A stretch of DNA of 9,877 nucleotides from an uncultured Acidimicrobiaceae bacterium (GCA_913031515.1 CAJWET010000046.1:1-9877), one strand, 5' to 3'. Shown: positions 1 through 6,085, numbered from the stretch's first letter. Program-made: numbers and translations. Notes: generated by a model not told the origin, from the letters alone.

Positions 1-42
1 TTTGTGAAAAGTTACCTTGGGTCTATTTCTTTGAAGTGTAGG

Positions 43-498
43 TTATTTGTTCGCTGTATCTCTCTCTTCGGAAGGTGGGGAGACATAGACCACTAGGTGA
101 ACTGTTGTTCCTTCATCAGCTGAATCAATCTTTATTTCGTCAGCAAGAATTTTCATGAGAGGAATTCCAAATCCTCCTTCATATTCAAGTCGTCCTTTAT
201 CTGTAAGGGGACCAGTAGGGTCAAGAGTTTCGGGGTCGAAACCTGACCCGTGGTCCTGGACTTCTACCTCTATGCGATCACCATCTAAACCAAAGCGGAT
301 AGTGATTCGTTCATTTGAACCAAGGTTGGCATGGGCCCGAATCGCATTGGTTGTTGCCTCTGAAACCGCAAGTCTGAGATCTTCGATTCGCTGATCCCCT
401 AACGTCTTGTCTAGGCCCGCAGCTGAAGCTACAACTGCGCGAACGAGTGAAAGGTATTCAACTTGTGAGGGGATTTCTAGGATGATCCCTTTTTTCAT
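43..498 (-). CDS. Anti-sigma factor kinase, RsbW/SpoIIAB-like (HATPase)
   Basis: This is a 151-aa single-domain GHKL ATPase of the RsbW/SpoIIAB type. Proteins of this family bind a sigma factor and phosphorylate a STAS-domain antagonist, switching partners in the cytoplasm. Visible ATP-site motifs are the N-box (EATTNAIRAH, about residues 47-56, with E47 and N51), the G1 box (DHGSGFDP, 82-89) and the G2-like box (GGFGIPLMKILAD, 108-120). The length fits the family (about 145-160 aa). Its ATG lies 1 nt after the stop of the STAS gene, so the two are almost certainly co-transcribed and translationally coupled. The 42 bases downstream show no recognisable start, and the window ends, so a partner sigma gene may or may not follow. 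The ATPase family is certain; which sigma factor or other partner it controls is unknown. Confidence 0.9.
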   Translation of the reverse strand: MKKGIILEIPSQVEYLSLVRAVVASAAGLDKTLGDQRIEDLRLAVSEATTNAIRAHANLGSNERITIRFGLDGDRIEVEVQDHGSGFDPETLDPTGPLTDKGRLEYEGGFGIPLMKILADEIKIDSADEGTTVHLVVYVSPPSEERDTANK

Positions 499-499
499 A

Positions 500-841
500 C
501 TACGTTTCCCATGTACTTGGATCTTGATTGAGGTCTACAGCAACAAGAACACTATCTAGCCCTGTCAAATTGAATACTTCTTTAAGATTGTCGGATAGCC
601 CTGCGCAGCGGAGGTCACCTCCATTGCTTTTCGTCCTCTTAACCCCTCCTACTAGAATCCCCAAACCGGTCGAATCTATAAAGTCGACTTGCTCTAAATC
701 AATAACTATGTGGGAATTCCCTTCGCTGACTTGCCGGACAATTTCTTGACGAAGTTGAGGTCCTGTCGCCATATCAACCTCTCCCACAATATGGATGACA
801 CTCCACTGTCCGATGTTGGAATGTGAGAGAGTAAGCATCAT
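500..841 (-). CDS. STAS-domain anti-sigma factor antagonist (SpoIIAA/RsbV-like)
   Basis: This 113-aa protein is a single STAS domain. Unphosphorylated members bind the anti-sigma kinase and release the sigma factor. The phospho-acceptor motif DSTGLG lies at residues 56-61, with Ser57 the predicted target, preceded by the typical strand VIDLEQVDFID (46-56). The N-terminal GEVDMATGPQLR stretch (20-31) is also standard. Two consecutive ATG codons occur at the start. The first is preferred because a TAACCT box ends exactly 6 nt upstream, fitting a leaderless transcript. The neighbouring kinase gene completes a classic two-component partner switch. No coding feature looks degraded. Confidence 0.92.
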   Translation of the reverse strand: MMLTLSHSNIGQWSVIHIVGEVDMATGPQLRQEIVRQVSEGNSHIVIDLEQVDFIDSTGLGILVGGVKRTKSNGGDLRCAGLSDNLKEVFNLTGLDSVLVAVDLNQDPSTWET

Positions 842-847
842 ATCTAT

Positions 848-853
848 AGGTTA
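848..853 (-). promoter_or_regulatory. Leaderless -10 box (TAACCT) of the STAS gene
   Basis: On the minus strand TAACCT is followed by ATAGAT and then the ATG. This TAnnnT-N6-ATG spacing places the expected transcription start on the A of the start codon. The same hexamer and spacing occur before nadE. No -35 element is recognisable at 16-18 bp upstream. The rest of the 131-bp spacer to the upstream kinase gene shows only a weak 5-bp inverted repeat and no clear terminator. Confidence 0.55.
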
Positions 854-972
854 TGGGATAGTGGGACCAGCCGCTGATAGTAGTGGAAGAACACTAAGGT
901 CTAACTACTTTAGGAATGGAAGATCCTAGTTCTAAGTACGCACACTTATACCGATTCCTGTTCGGTTTGGAT

Positions 973-2073
973 CTACTCCATCATGGACAAGAGTAAATCT
1001 CTGTGTGGAATTGCATCATCAACATCTTCCGTCCAGACAGCCTGGCCGAAATGGACAGATCGATCATTAATTCTGCTCATAATAATCGCATGGCGTAATC
1101 CTGCATAAACCATGAACCAACGAAGGTTCTTTGGGGCGTAACCCGTTTCTTGTTCGAAGATTTCTTTCACAGTTTCAGCTTTCATAAAGTCCGGCAAACC
1201 CGGAAATTCATATGTTTCAGCTATGTCTTGGAAAAAACTATGGAGAAATACTAGCCAGCCCAAATCTACTTCAACTGGCGCCAGACCCGCCATCTCCCAA
1301 TCAAAGACGGCAACAGGGGTGAAAGATTCATTGCCGAACATGATGTTGCCAATTCTGGCGTCACCCCAACTTAGAACAGTCGAGCTCTCTTCCGGCCAAT
1401 TCTCTTCGAGCCATGTAAACGCATTTTCGATAACAGGATGATCTCGGGTATCACCTACTACCCAACTGTAATATTCCTGTTGGGCAGCAAAATGTCTTCG
1501 CAGGTGGGTCTCCCCAGGAAATCTAATTTCGAGGAATTCACTATTAATAGTGCTCAAATCAATATTCGCAAGTTCACTGATTATATGAACAGATTGTTTT
1601 TCCACCTCCTGTCGATTTTCAAGAGATGCGTCTAACAACCAACCGCCAAATACATATGGAGGAATATCAGGTGGGACCCTTCCGTCTACTTGTTCCATGA
1701 CAAAAAAAGGAACTCCGAGGGTCTCAGAATCTGTCTCCAGCCAGAGCACACGTGGGACAGGTATGGTCGTCTTTTCTCCTACTAGCTTCATTGTTTGAAA
1801 TTGAAGATCAAGATCATATGCGGGGAAAACGGGAATATCTTCTGAGGTTGGCGCTAGACGTGCGACCAATTGTTGTTCTTCCCTGACTCCATCATTTCTT
1901 AGATACGCGGTAAAGAGAAGGGTTTCGCTCGACATACCGGACCCTGAAGGGCGACGAAGGTCAGTAATCGAAGCCCCTGTATCAGCTACCTCTCCCTGTA
2001 ACCATCTTGAGAGTCGTTTTTGTATTTCGTCGAGGTCACGCGATGTGCGCTTGGGTTCAAGTTCATCTGACAT
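973..2073 (-). CDS. Phosphotransferase (APH/ACAD10-11-like kinase fold)
   Basis: This 366-aa protein belongs to the aminoglycoside-phosphotransferase superfamily, in the subgroup resembling the N-terminal kinase domain of ACAD10/11. That subgroup is common in Actinobacteria and is not an antibiotic-resistance family. Visible elements are a nucleotide-binding loop (PSGSGMSSETLLF, 42-54), a strand VARLAP (70-75), a hinge-like FVMEQVDGR (124-132), the catalytic loop WGDARIGN (236-243, with D238 and N243) and the metal-binding DWE (258-260). The classical His of Brenner's HGD motif is Trp here, which is usual in this subgroup as I remember it. Substrate is unknown; in ACAD10/11 the kinase acts on hydroxyacyl substrates, so a lipid or hydroxyacid substrate is a guess. 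It starts at an ATG with a TGGTATTCT box 8 nt upstream, and stands alone. Confidence 0.85.
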   Translation of the reverse strand: MSDELEPKRTSRDLDEIQKRLSRWLQGEVADTGASITDLRRPSGSGMSSETLLFTAYLRNDGVREEQQLVARLAPTSEDIPVFPAYDLDLQFQTMKLVGEKTTIPVPRVLWLETDSETLGVPFFVMEQVDGRVPPDIPPYVFGGWLLDASLENRQEVEKQSVHIISELANIDLSTINSEFLEIRFPGETHLRRHFAAQQEYYSWVVGDTRDHPVIENAFTWLEENWPEESSTVLSWGDARIGNIMFGNESFTPVAVFDWEMAGLAPVEVDLGWLVFLHSFFQDIAETYEFPGLPDFMKAETVKEIFEQETGYAPKNLRWFMVYAGLRHAIIMSRINDRSVHFGQAVWTEDVDDAIPHRDLLLSMME

Positions 2074-2081
2074 CGTCTTTG

Positions 2082-2087
2082 AGAATA
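2082..2087 (-). promoter_or_regulatory. Extended -10 box (TGG-TATTCT) of the phosphotransferase gene
   Basis: On the minus strand TATTCT is preceded by TGG, an extended -10, and lies 8 nt from the ATG. The expected transcript would start at or within 1-2 nt of the start codon. No -35 or Shine-Dalgarno sequence is visible, so translation would be effectively leaderless. Confidence 0.4.
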
Positions 2088-2159
2088 CCAGCTATAGGGA
2101 GTGCGCGGATATTGATTGGCACCTAACGGCAATTGTTCGTTTACAAGTTGCGATCAAAT

Positions 2160-2177
2160 TCCCTTCTGATGAAGGGA
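2160..2177 (+). promoter_or_regulatory. Inverted repeat overlapping the -35 position (operator candidate)
   Basis: TCCCTTC-TGAT-GAAGGGA is a perfect 7-bp inverted repeat with a 4-nt centre. It ends 3 nt before the TATAAT box and covers the -33 to -16 region of the predicted start at 2193. The position fits a repressor or activator site. It could also form a hairpin, but it lies upstream of the predicted transcript. The regulator is unknown. Confidence 0.4.
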
Positions 2178-2180
2178 CGT

Positions 2181-2186
2181 TATAAT
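2181..2186 (+). promoter_or_regulatory. Consensus -10 box TATAAT with 6-nt spacing to an ATG
   Basis: This is a perfect TATAAT followed by TCTTTA and ATG, so transcription should begin at the A of the ATG at 2193. The 15-base string TATAATTCTTTAATG recurs at 2737-2751 with one substitution. It probably drives the mini-ORF and the downstream 148-aa gene as one transcript. Confidence 0.6.
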
Positions 2187-2192
2187 TCTTTA

Positions 2193-2246
2193 ATGGCTCA
2201 CAGAATTCGTAGATATCGTGAGCGGAGACGGGGAATCAATTGCTAA
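2193..2246 (+). CDS. Leaderless 17-codon arginine-rich leader ORF
   Basis: The predicted peptide is MAHRIRRYRERRRGINC: 17 residues, 7 of them Arg, ending in Cys before TAA. It has no Shine-Dalgarno sequence but sits exactly 6 nt after a consensus TATAAT box, the pattern seen before nadE, hisI and the STAS gene here. The 148-aa gene starts 36 nt after its stop and has its own ribosome site, so this could be a regulatory uORF whose translation affects the downstream gene. Leaderless regulatory uORFs, including cysteine-rich attenuators, are known in mycobacteria. No homologue is recognised; coding status rests on promoter geometry alone. Confidence 0.4.
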   Translation: MAHRIRRYRERRRGINC

Positions 2247-2272
2247 CGCATCAGCCAATACCTCATAAGATC

Positions 2273-2276
2273 AGGA
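2273..2276 (+). promoter_or_regulatory. Shine-Dalgarno AGGA for the 148-aa gene
   Basis: AGGA lies 6 nt before the ATG at 2283. It supports that start and suggests the gene is translated inside a longer mRNA rather than as a leaderless message. Confidence 0.5.
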
Positions 2277-2282
2277 TGACTA

Positions 2283-2729
2283 ATGTGGATATTTGATACA
2301 ACGGGCTTTGTATCGGTAGTTCAGAAATCTGACCCTGAGCTTCCCAAAGACTCTGATGTTCTATGTGCCAGAGCACGCAGGTTGGGAGATCTGGAAGAAT
2401 TACAAGATCATATTAGTGCATTTCATGGCACCACTATACCCATACAACAAAGTATGGTAACCGACTATGAGTACCGCATGTATGTGTCTCGTGATCAGTT
2501 TAAGTCCTTCATTAATCACCGGATCGATGCCCTTGACTACAGCAATTATAAATCCGAATGCCAAAACAAAGGTTGGGTAAACTCGGCACTTCAATGCTTA
2601 TATGAAGTTTGGAATTCTGTTTATAGCAATCTGGGAAAGTATGGGGAAATATCTGAGCTAAATGAAGAGTATATTGAACAGCTCATGAGTGAAGATCCCA
2701 ATTCCTACTGGGACCAAGACGAAACATAA
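2283..2729 (+). CDS. Conserved hypothetical protein, 148 aa (MWIF...TGF..VVQ family)
   Basis: This small acidic soluble protein has no signal peptide or membrane segment. The start MWIFDTTGFVSVVQ and the middle DYEYRMYVSRDQF (61-73) with IDALDYSNYKSE (81-92) resemble a widespread uncharacterised family whose members begin MW(I/L/V)F..TGF.S.VQ and carry a DYxYR...DYxNFK core. I know this only from recollection of similar proteins and cannot name a Pfam entry. The last 30 residues (ISELNEEY...DQDET) are strongly acidic and may be lineage-specific. Start choice is supported by AGGA 6 nt upstream. It lies between two tiny leaderless ORFs, and its function is unknown. Confidence 0.75.
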   Translation: MWIFDTTGFVSVVQKSDPELPKDSDVLCARARRLGDLEELQDHISAFHGTTIPIQQSMVTDYEYRMYVSRDQFKSFINHRIDALDYSNYKSECQNKGWVNSALQCLYEVWNSVYSNLGKYGEISELNEEYIEQLMSEDPNSYWDQDET

Positions 2730-2736
2730 ACAAGGC

Positions 2737-2742
2737 TATAAT
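2737..2742 (+). promoter_or_regulatory. Consensus -10 box TATAAT with 6-nt spacing to an ATG
   Basis: TATAAT is followed by TCTGTA and an ATG at 2749, almost identical to the 2181-2195 cassette. It begins 7 nt after the stop of the 148-aa gene, so the small ORF downstream can be expressed independently. No -35 motif is seen. Confidence 0.55.
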
Positions 2743-2748
2743 TCTGTA

Positions 2749-2823
2749 ATGACGGTTATCGTGATTTTTCTTGTAGCAGCTGTTGTTACCTACCTGATTG
2801 TGAAAAAGGTGACGGACAAGTAG
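2749..2823 (+). CDS. 24-aa single-pass membrane peptide (leaderless)
   Basis: The ORF encodes 24 residues starting MTVIVIFLVAAVVTYLIV and ending with a basic tail (KKVTDK). Residues 2-18 form one uninterrupted hydrophobic segment of the right length for a transmembrane helix; the Lys-rich tail predicts a cytoplasmic C-terminus. The ATG lies exactly 6 nt after a consensus TATAAT, the leaderless spacing used by other genes here. Stop is TAG. Tiny one-helix proteins often act as accessory subunits or regulators of membrane complexes (KdpF is a well-known example), but I see no specific homology. No partner membrane-protein gene is nearby. Confidence rests on promoter geometry plus hydrophobic composition. 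Confidence 0.5.
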   Translation: MTVIVIFLVAAVVTYLIVKKVTDK

Positions 2824-2923
2824 GGAGTCAATCGTTGGATCTTTTCCAACAGTTTCTTATTGGTCTTTCCCTGGCATGGTCCGCGTGCTTTGGATTGTGA
2901 GTTTGAAAATTTTCTATCTTGTC

Positions 2924-2984
2924 AAGGAGGAACGTTTTGGAATCGCTTTCTTCTAAAAGTTTGGTAATAATGGCTACTTGGTGA
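2924..2984 (+). other. Strong Shine-Dalgarno plus 15-codon ORF upstream of selC (doubtful)
   Basis: AAGGAGG at 2924-2930 is a full anti-16S match. After a 6-nt gap a TTG at 2937 opens MESLSSKSLVIMATW, ended by TGA at 2982-2984, 9 nt before selC. Such a strong ribosome site with correct spacing is unexpected in a spacer, but a TTG start, no recognisable promoter and no homology leave the ORF unproven. A TAATAAT run at 2965-2971 inside it could instead be the -10 of selC. Confidence 0.2.
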
Positions 2985-2993
2985 GATATCCAT

Positions 2994-3086
2994 GGAGGTG
3001 TCCGAGTACCTGGTGGGCTCCCCCGCCTTCAAAGCGGGTGGGACGAGTGATCCTCGTCCGGCGGGTTCGATTCCCGTCCACCTCCG
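2994..3086 (+). tRNA. selC: tRNA-Sec (anticodon TCA), selenocysteine tRNA
   Basis: This selenocysteine tRNA gene reads UGA codons. The acceptor stem GGAGGTG (2994-3000) pairs with CACCTCC (3079-3085), followed by discriminator G3086; an eighth T/C apposition (3001/3078) is unpaired. The anticodon stem CCCGC/GCGGG (3022-3026, 3034-3038) carries the loop CTTCAAA with anticodon TCA at 3029-3031. A long variable arm has a 7-bp stem GGACGAG/CTCGTCC (3041-3047, 3053-3059). The T arm is GCGGG-TTCGATT-CCCGT (3061-3077). The extended D arm (3004-3020), long variable arm, G73 and UCA anticodon are hallmarks of bacterial selC. CCA is not encoded. The gene is convergent with the sigma gene, 17 bp away. 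Confidence 0.93.
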
Positions 3087-3103
3087 CGATGAACGAGGGA
3101 ACT

Positions 3104-4039
3104 CTATACTGCTAGAAGATCTCGGGCGCCCGTGTCGCTGCTTGGATGGCGGAGTTTCGACATAGCCCGGGCTTCAATCTGGCGAATACGTTCACGAGTT
3201 AAGTTGAAATGTTCCCCGACTTCTTCAAGGGTCCTAGGTTCACCTCGGTCAAGGCCAAAGCGTAATTTGAGAATCTCGCGTTCCCGTTCATCGAGTGGGG
3301 CTAACAAGCGGGCAATCTCATCTGGAAGCAAAGACGTAGCGGCGACTTCAAACGGTGAAGCAGCTCCTCGGTCTTCTACAACGTCACCCAGCTCAGCGTC
3401 TCCGTCTTCACGAAGAGGCTCGGAAAGACTCATCGGCTCACTAGCGAAACGCAAAGCTTCTATTACTTTGTCTTCCGGCATTTCGACATCAGCAGCGAGT
3501 TCAGTCAATGTTGCAGGGCGTCCATATTTTAATTCAAGTCTCGACCTTGCTTTTTGTAGTCGTGCGAGAGTGTCACCAGCATGAACTGGAAGCCGGATGG
3601 TTCGTCCTGTGTTCGCTATCCCACGAGTTATAGCTTGGCGTATCCACCATGTGGCATAGGTAGAGAATTTGAACCCTTTTCGCCAGTCGAACTTCTCAAC
3701 TGCATGCATGAGTCCGAGGTTTCCTTCTTGGATGAGGTCAAGGAGTGGCAATCCTGAAGCCTGATATTTCTTTGCTATGGAAACAACCAAACGTAAATTT
3801 GATTGGACGAATTGACGTTCAGCTTTTTCACCATTTCGTGAATTTCGTTTGAGGTCTCTCTTCTCAACCGCTGTGACATCCTCTGACGATTCGAGTTTCT
3901 GGCGAGCTTCCACTCCCTTTTCGATGGCTTGGGCGAGGCGGACTTCATCGTCCTTTGTCAAGAGCGGATACTGGCCGATATCAGTGAGATACAACCGTAC
4001 GAGGTCTTCTTCATCCCGCTCTACTCGCTCTTTAGGCAA
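3104..4039 (-). CDS. RNA polymerase sigma-70 family factor (SigA/SigB-like)
   Basis: This 311-aa sigma factor is of group 1/2 type, directing core RNA polymerase to promoters. Region 1.2 (DLVRLYLTDIGQYPLLT, 12-28), region 2 (FVQSNLRLVVSIAKKY at 77-92, DLIQEGNLGL at 101-110, FSTYATWWIRQAI at 125-137), region 3 (about 155-235) and region 4.2 (LEEVGEHFNLTRERIRQIEARA, 271-292) are all present. There is no long 1.1 extension. The length is close to mycobacterial SigB (about 320 aa) and shorter than most actinobacterial primary sigmas, so either a short primary or a primary-like group 2 factor is possible. The start is TTG; an in-frame TGA 5 codons upstream leaves no longer alternative with a normal start. 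A purine-rich AAAAGAG precedes it. It is not of the short SigF/SigB-Bacillus class normally paired with RsbW. Confidence 0.92.
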   Translation of the reverse strand: MPKERVERDEEDLVRLYLTDIGQYPLLTKDDEVRLAQAIEKGVEARQKLESSEDVTAVEKRDLKRNSRNGEKAERQFVQSNLRLVVSIAKKYQASGLPLLDLIQEGNLGLMHAVEKFDWRKGFKFSTYATWWIRQAITRGIANTGRTIRLPVHAGDTLARLQKARSRLELKYGRPATLTELAADVEMPEDKVIEALRFASEPMSLSEPLREDGDAELGDVVEDRGAASPFEVAATSLLPDEIARLLAPLDEREREILKLRFGLDRGEPRTLEEVGEHFNLTRERIRQIEARAMSKLRHPSSDTGARDLLAV

Positions 4040-4059
4040 GGTACGCTCTTTTCAATAGT

Positions 4060-4084
4060 TGTGGTGTCACTTAGCTACACCACA
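4060..4084 (-). repeat. Perfect 8-bp inverted repeat upstream of the sigma gene
   Basis: TGTGGTGT and ACACCACA are separated by 9 nt and end 20 bp before the TTG start of the sigma gene. If transcription starts upstream, for example from a TAGGGT box at about 4099-4104 on the minus strand, the mRNA would carry an 8-bp hairpin in its 5' leader. Otherwise it is an operator candidate. The 182-bp spacer between nadE and the sigma gene shows no other gene. Confidence 0.45.
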
Positions 4085-4221
4085 CTCCGCATGCTTCACC
4101 CTACCGAGATGATCGCATCACACCTACTAAATTTTCGTGATATCTCAATTGTTCGGAAAAATTTATTTGGCGATGATTGCAACACTATTTTTCTGCCGAT
4201 GAAGTGTCAGTTCGGCTTCTC

Positions 4222-5940
4222 TTATTCTAAATCTCTGTTGTAGGCATTGATAATTGGAATTCTTCTATCTCGCCCGAATGCTTTGGCCGAAATTTTTGGC
4301 CCTATAGGATTTTGCCTTCTTTTATATTCAGCTAGGTCGACTAATCGAGTTATTTTTCTCACCATGCCGGGTTCATATCCTTCTTCGATTAGTTGATTGA
4401 CTACCTTGTCGCTCTCAATAATCTCTCGCAGTAAATCGTCAAGAACGTCATAGGGCGGAAGTGAATCTTCATCGCGCTGATCAGGTCGCAACTCGGCGGA
4501 AGGAGATTTTTGGATAATCGAGAGCGGGATGACTTCTTCGCCAATTGCCGAATTTTTCCATAGTGCTAGATCATAAATTTGCGTTTTCCATAGGTCTTTT
4601 ATTACAGCGAAAGCACCTGCTGTATCTCCGTATAGTGTCGAATACCCTACGGCTAGCTCACTCTTGTTACCAGTAGTAAGAACTAGCCACGAAAACTTGT
4701 TTGAGAGTGCCATGAGAATAGTTCCCCGTATGCGAGCCTGAAGATTTTCTTCAGTTGTATCTTCGGGAAGGCTGCTAAAAGATCCTGAAAGGGTATCCAA
4801 TAATGCAGCGTGTGCTTGTTCGATTGGAATTACTCTATGGTCGCATCCCAAATTTTCTGCTAACAAGGCGGCGTCTTCGATGGAGTGGTTACTGGAAAAA
4901 CGTGATGGGAGGGCAACGGTATGCACATGGTCGGGGCCCAAGGCGTCGGAGGCAATTGCGGCAACAATTGCTGAATCAATACCTCCGGAAAGACCAATTA
5001 GGACATCGGAAAATCTATTCTTATTTAGATAATCATGGGTTGCCAAGCATAAGGCATTCCATATTTCTGCCAATGGTTCATGAAGTGGAGCAATAAGCGT
5101 TGCAAGTTCTCCTTTTGCGGGAAGAGATTCTTTGGGATCAATAGGAATCTCGATGGTTAATTGGCTGCTGATTTTTTGAGATAGTTCGGGTTCAATATCG
5201 AAAATCATGACGGTTTCTTTAAACTGTGGAGCTCTAGCGACTATTTTTTTGTCAGACCCTACGGCCATTGACCCCCCATCAAATACCAATTCATCTTGCC
5301 CTCCTACCTGATTGACATAAACGATTGGGATTTGGGATTCCTGTATTCGTTGCTGCAGCACATCTTGCCGGACCGCCATCTTTCCTTGTTCGTAAGGAGA
5401 AGCGTTGAGGTTAAGAATTATTTGAGCTCCATTTGCTGCTAGCTCTGTGACAATCCCTTCGGGTAACCAAATATCTTCGCATATAGTTACTCCGACTTTC
5501 ACCCCACAGATTTCAAAGACAGGAGCTTCTCCAGTCCCAGGAGCGAAATATCTTTCCTCGTCAAAGACTCCATAATCTGGAAGTGCCCTTTTGTGGTACA
5601 CCCCAAGAATTTGCCCATTTGCACAAATAGCAGCAGCGTTGGAAGTTCTCCGGATTGGGTCGGCAGCTGCCTCTTCACCAGAGACGAAACCTATAACGGC
5701 AACACATGACTGGATTTCAGAGGCAATTGTTTTGAGGGTTTCCTGTACCTCTTCGACAAAAGCTGATTTTAGTAAGAGGTCTTCAGGCGGATATCCGCAT
5801 ACTGCTAGTTCTGTAAAGACTGCGATGTCAGCTGAGGACGCTTCTGCTTCTCTGTATGCAGCAATGATTTTATCCCTGTTCCCATTCAAATCACCTACCT
5901 GCAAATTCAGCTGGCATGCAGCTATCCGTAAAGAATCCAT
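4222..5940 (-). CDS. nadE: Glutamine-dependent NAD+ synthetase
   Basis: This 572-aa two-domain enzyme converts nicotinic acid adenine dinucleotide, ATP and glutamine to NAD+, the last step of NAD biosynthesis, in the cytoplasm. The N-terminal nitrilase-type glutaminase domain (about 1-270) shows the Glu-Lys-Cys triad: E44 in FTELAVCGYPPEDLL, K117 in YHKRALPDYGVFDE and C154 in VTICEDIW. The C-terminal synthetase domain (about 290-572) has the PP-loop SGGIDS at 318-323, the TGNKSE motif at 423-428 and LYGD at 436-439. Length matches the roughly 560-580 aa glutamine-dependent form rather than the short ammonia-dependent one. The ATG is placed by family alignment and by TAACCT exactly 6 nt upstream. 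It is divergent from the hisI-like gene across 151 bp. Confidence 0.97.
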   Translation of the reverse strand: MDSLRIAACQLNLQVGDLNGNRDKIIAAYREAEASSADIAVFTELAVCGYPPEDLLLKSAFVEEVQETLKTIASEIQSCVAVIGFVSGEEAAADPIRRTSNAAAICANGQILGVYHKRALPDYGVFDEERYFAPGTGEAPVFEICGVKVGVTICEDIWLPEGIVTELAANGAQIILNLNASPYEQGKMAVRQDVLQQRIQESQIPIVYVNQVGGQDELVFDGGSMAVGSDKKIVARAPQFKETVMIFDIEPELSQKISSQLTIEIPIDPKESLPAKGELATLIAPLHEPLAEIWNALCLATHDYLNKNRFSDVLIGLSGGIDSAIVAAIASDALGPDHVHTVALPSRFSSNHSIEDAALLAENLGCDHRVIPIEQAHAALLDTLSGSFSSLPEDTTEENLQARIRGTILMALSNKFSWLVLTTGNKSELAVGYSTLYGDTAGAFAVIKDLWKTQIYDLALWKNSAIGEEVIPLSIIQKSPSAELRPDQRDEDSLPPYDVLDDLLREIIESDKVVNQLIEEGYEPGMVRKITRLVDLAEYKRRQNPIGPKISAKAFGRDRRIPIINAYNRDLE

Positions 5941-5946
5941 AACAGC

Positions 5947-5952
5947 AGGTTA
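5947..5952 (-). promoter_or_regulatory. Leaderless -10 box (TAACCT) of nadE
   Basis: On the minus strand TAACCT-GCTGTT-ATG gives a 6-nt gap, the same hexamer and spacing as for the STAS gene. There is no Shine-Dalgarno sequence and no -35 match at 16-18 bp. Confidence 0.6.
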
Positions 5953-6079
5953 GGGCGATTGTGGCCTTCCTGAGAATTTGGATACGGAGAAGTCTTAAAA
6001 AACAGCATAATAATTCGATTTTCGTATCTATTTCATGCGAATTCAACATTAATTTTATTCGCTACTGTTTCTTATTGGG

Positions 6080-6085
6080 TAGTCT
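6080..6085 (+). promoter_or_regulatory. Leaderless -10 box (TAGTCT) of the hisI-like gene
   Basis: TAGTCT-GGTTAA-GTG repeats the TAnnnT-N6-start geometry and supports the GTG at 6092. A 6-bp inverted repeat, GCGAAT (6037-6042) and ATTCGC (6057-6062), lies just upstream, its right arm at the -35 position; this is weak and may be chance. Confidence 0.5.

Noticed and set aside
973..2073. Calling the phosphotransferase an aminoglycoside-resistance gene
   Set aside because: The WGDARIGN and DWEMAGLAPVEVDLGW motifs place it with ACAD10/11-like kinases, not antibiotic-modifying APH enzymes.
2994..3086. Reading the tRNA as tRNA-Ser or a Trp-type UGA reader
   Set aside because: The anticodon is TCA, not a serine anticodon, and the long variable arm excludes tRNA-Trp. 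The extended D arm and G73 fit tRNA-Sec.
3132..3584. 150-aa plus-strand reading frame inside the sigma factor gene
   Set aside because: It is a Ser/Arg-rich antisense shadow of a clearly conserved sigma-70 gene, with no family resemblance.
4199..4220. GCCGA/TCGGC hairpin after nadE as a terminator
   Set aside because: The stem is 5 bp with a 12-nt loop, and on the minus strand it is followed by an A-rich rather than T-rich tract.
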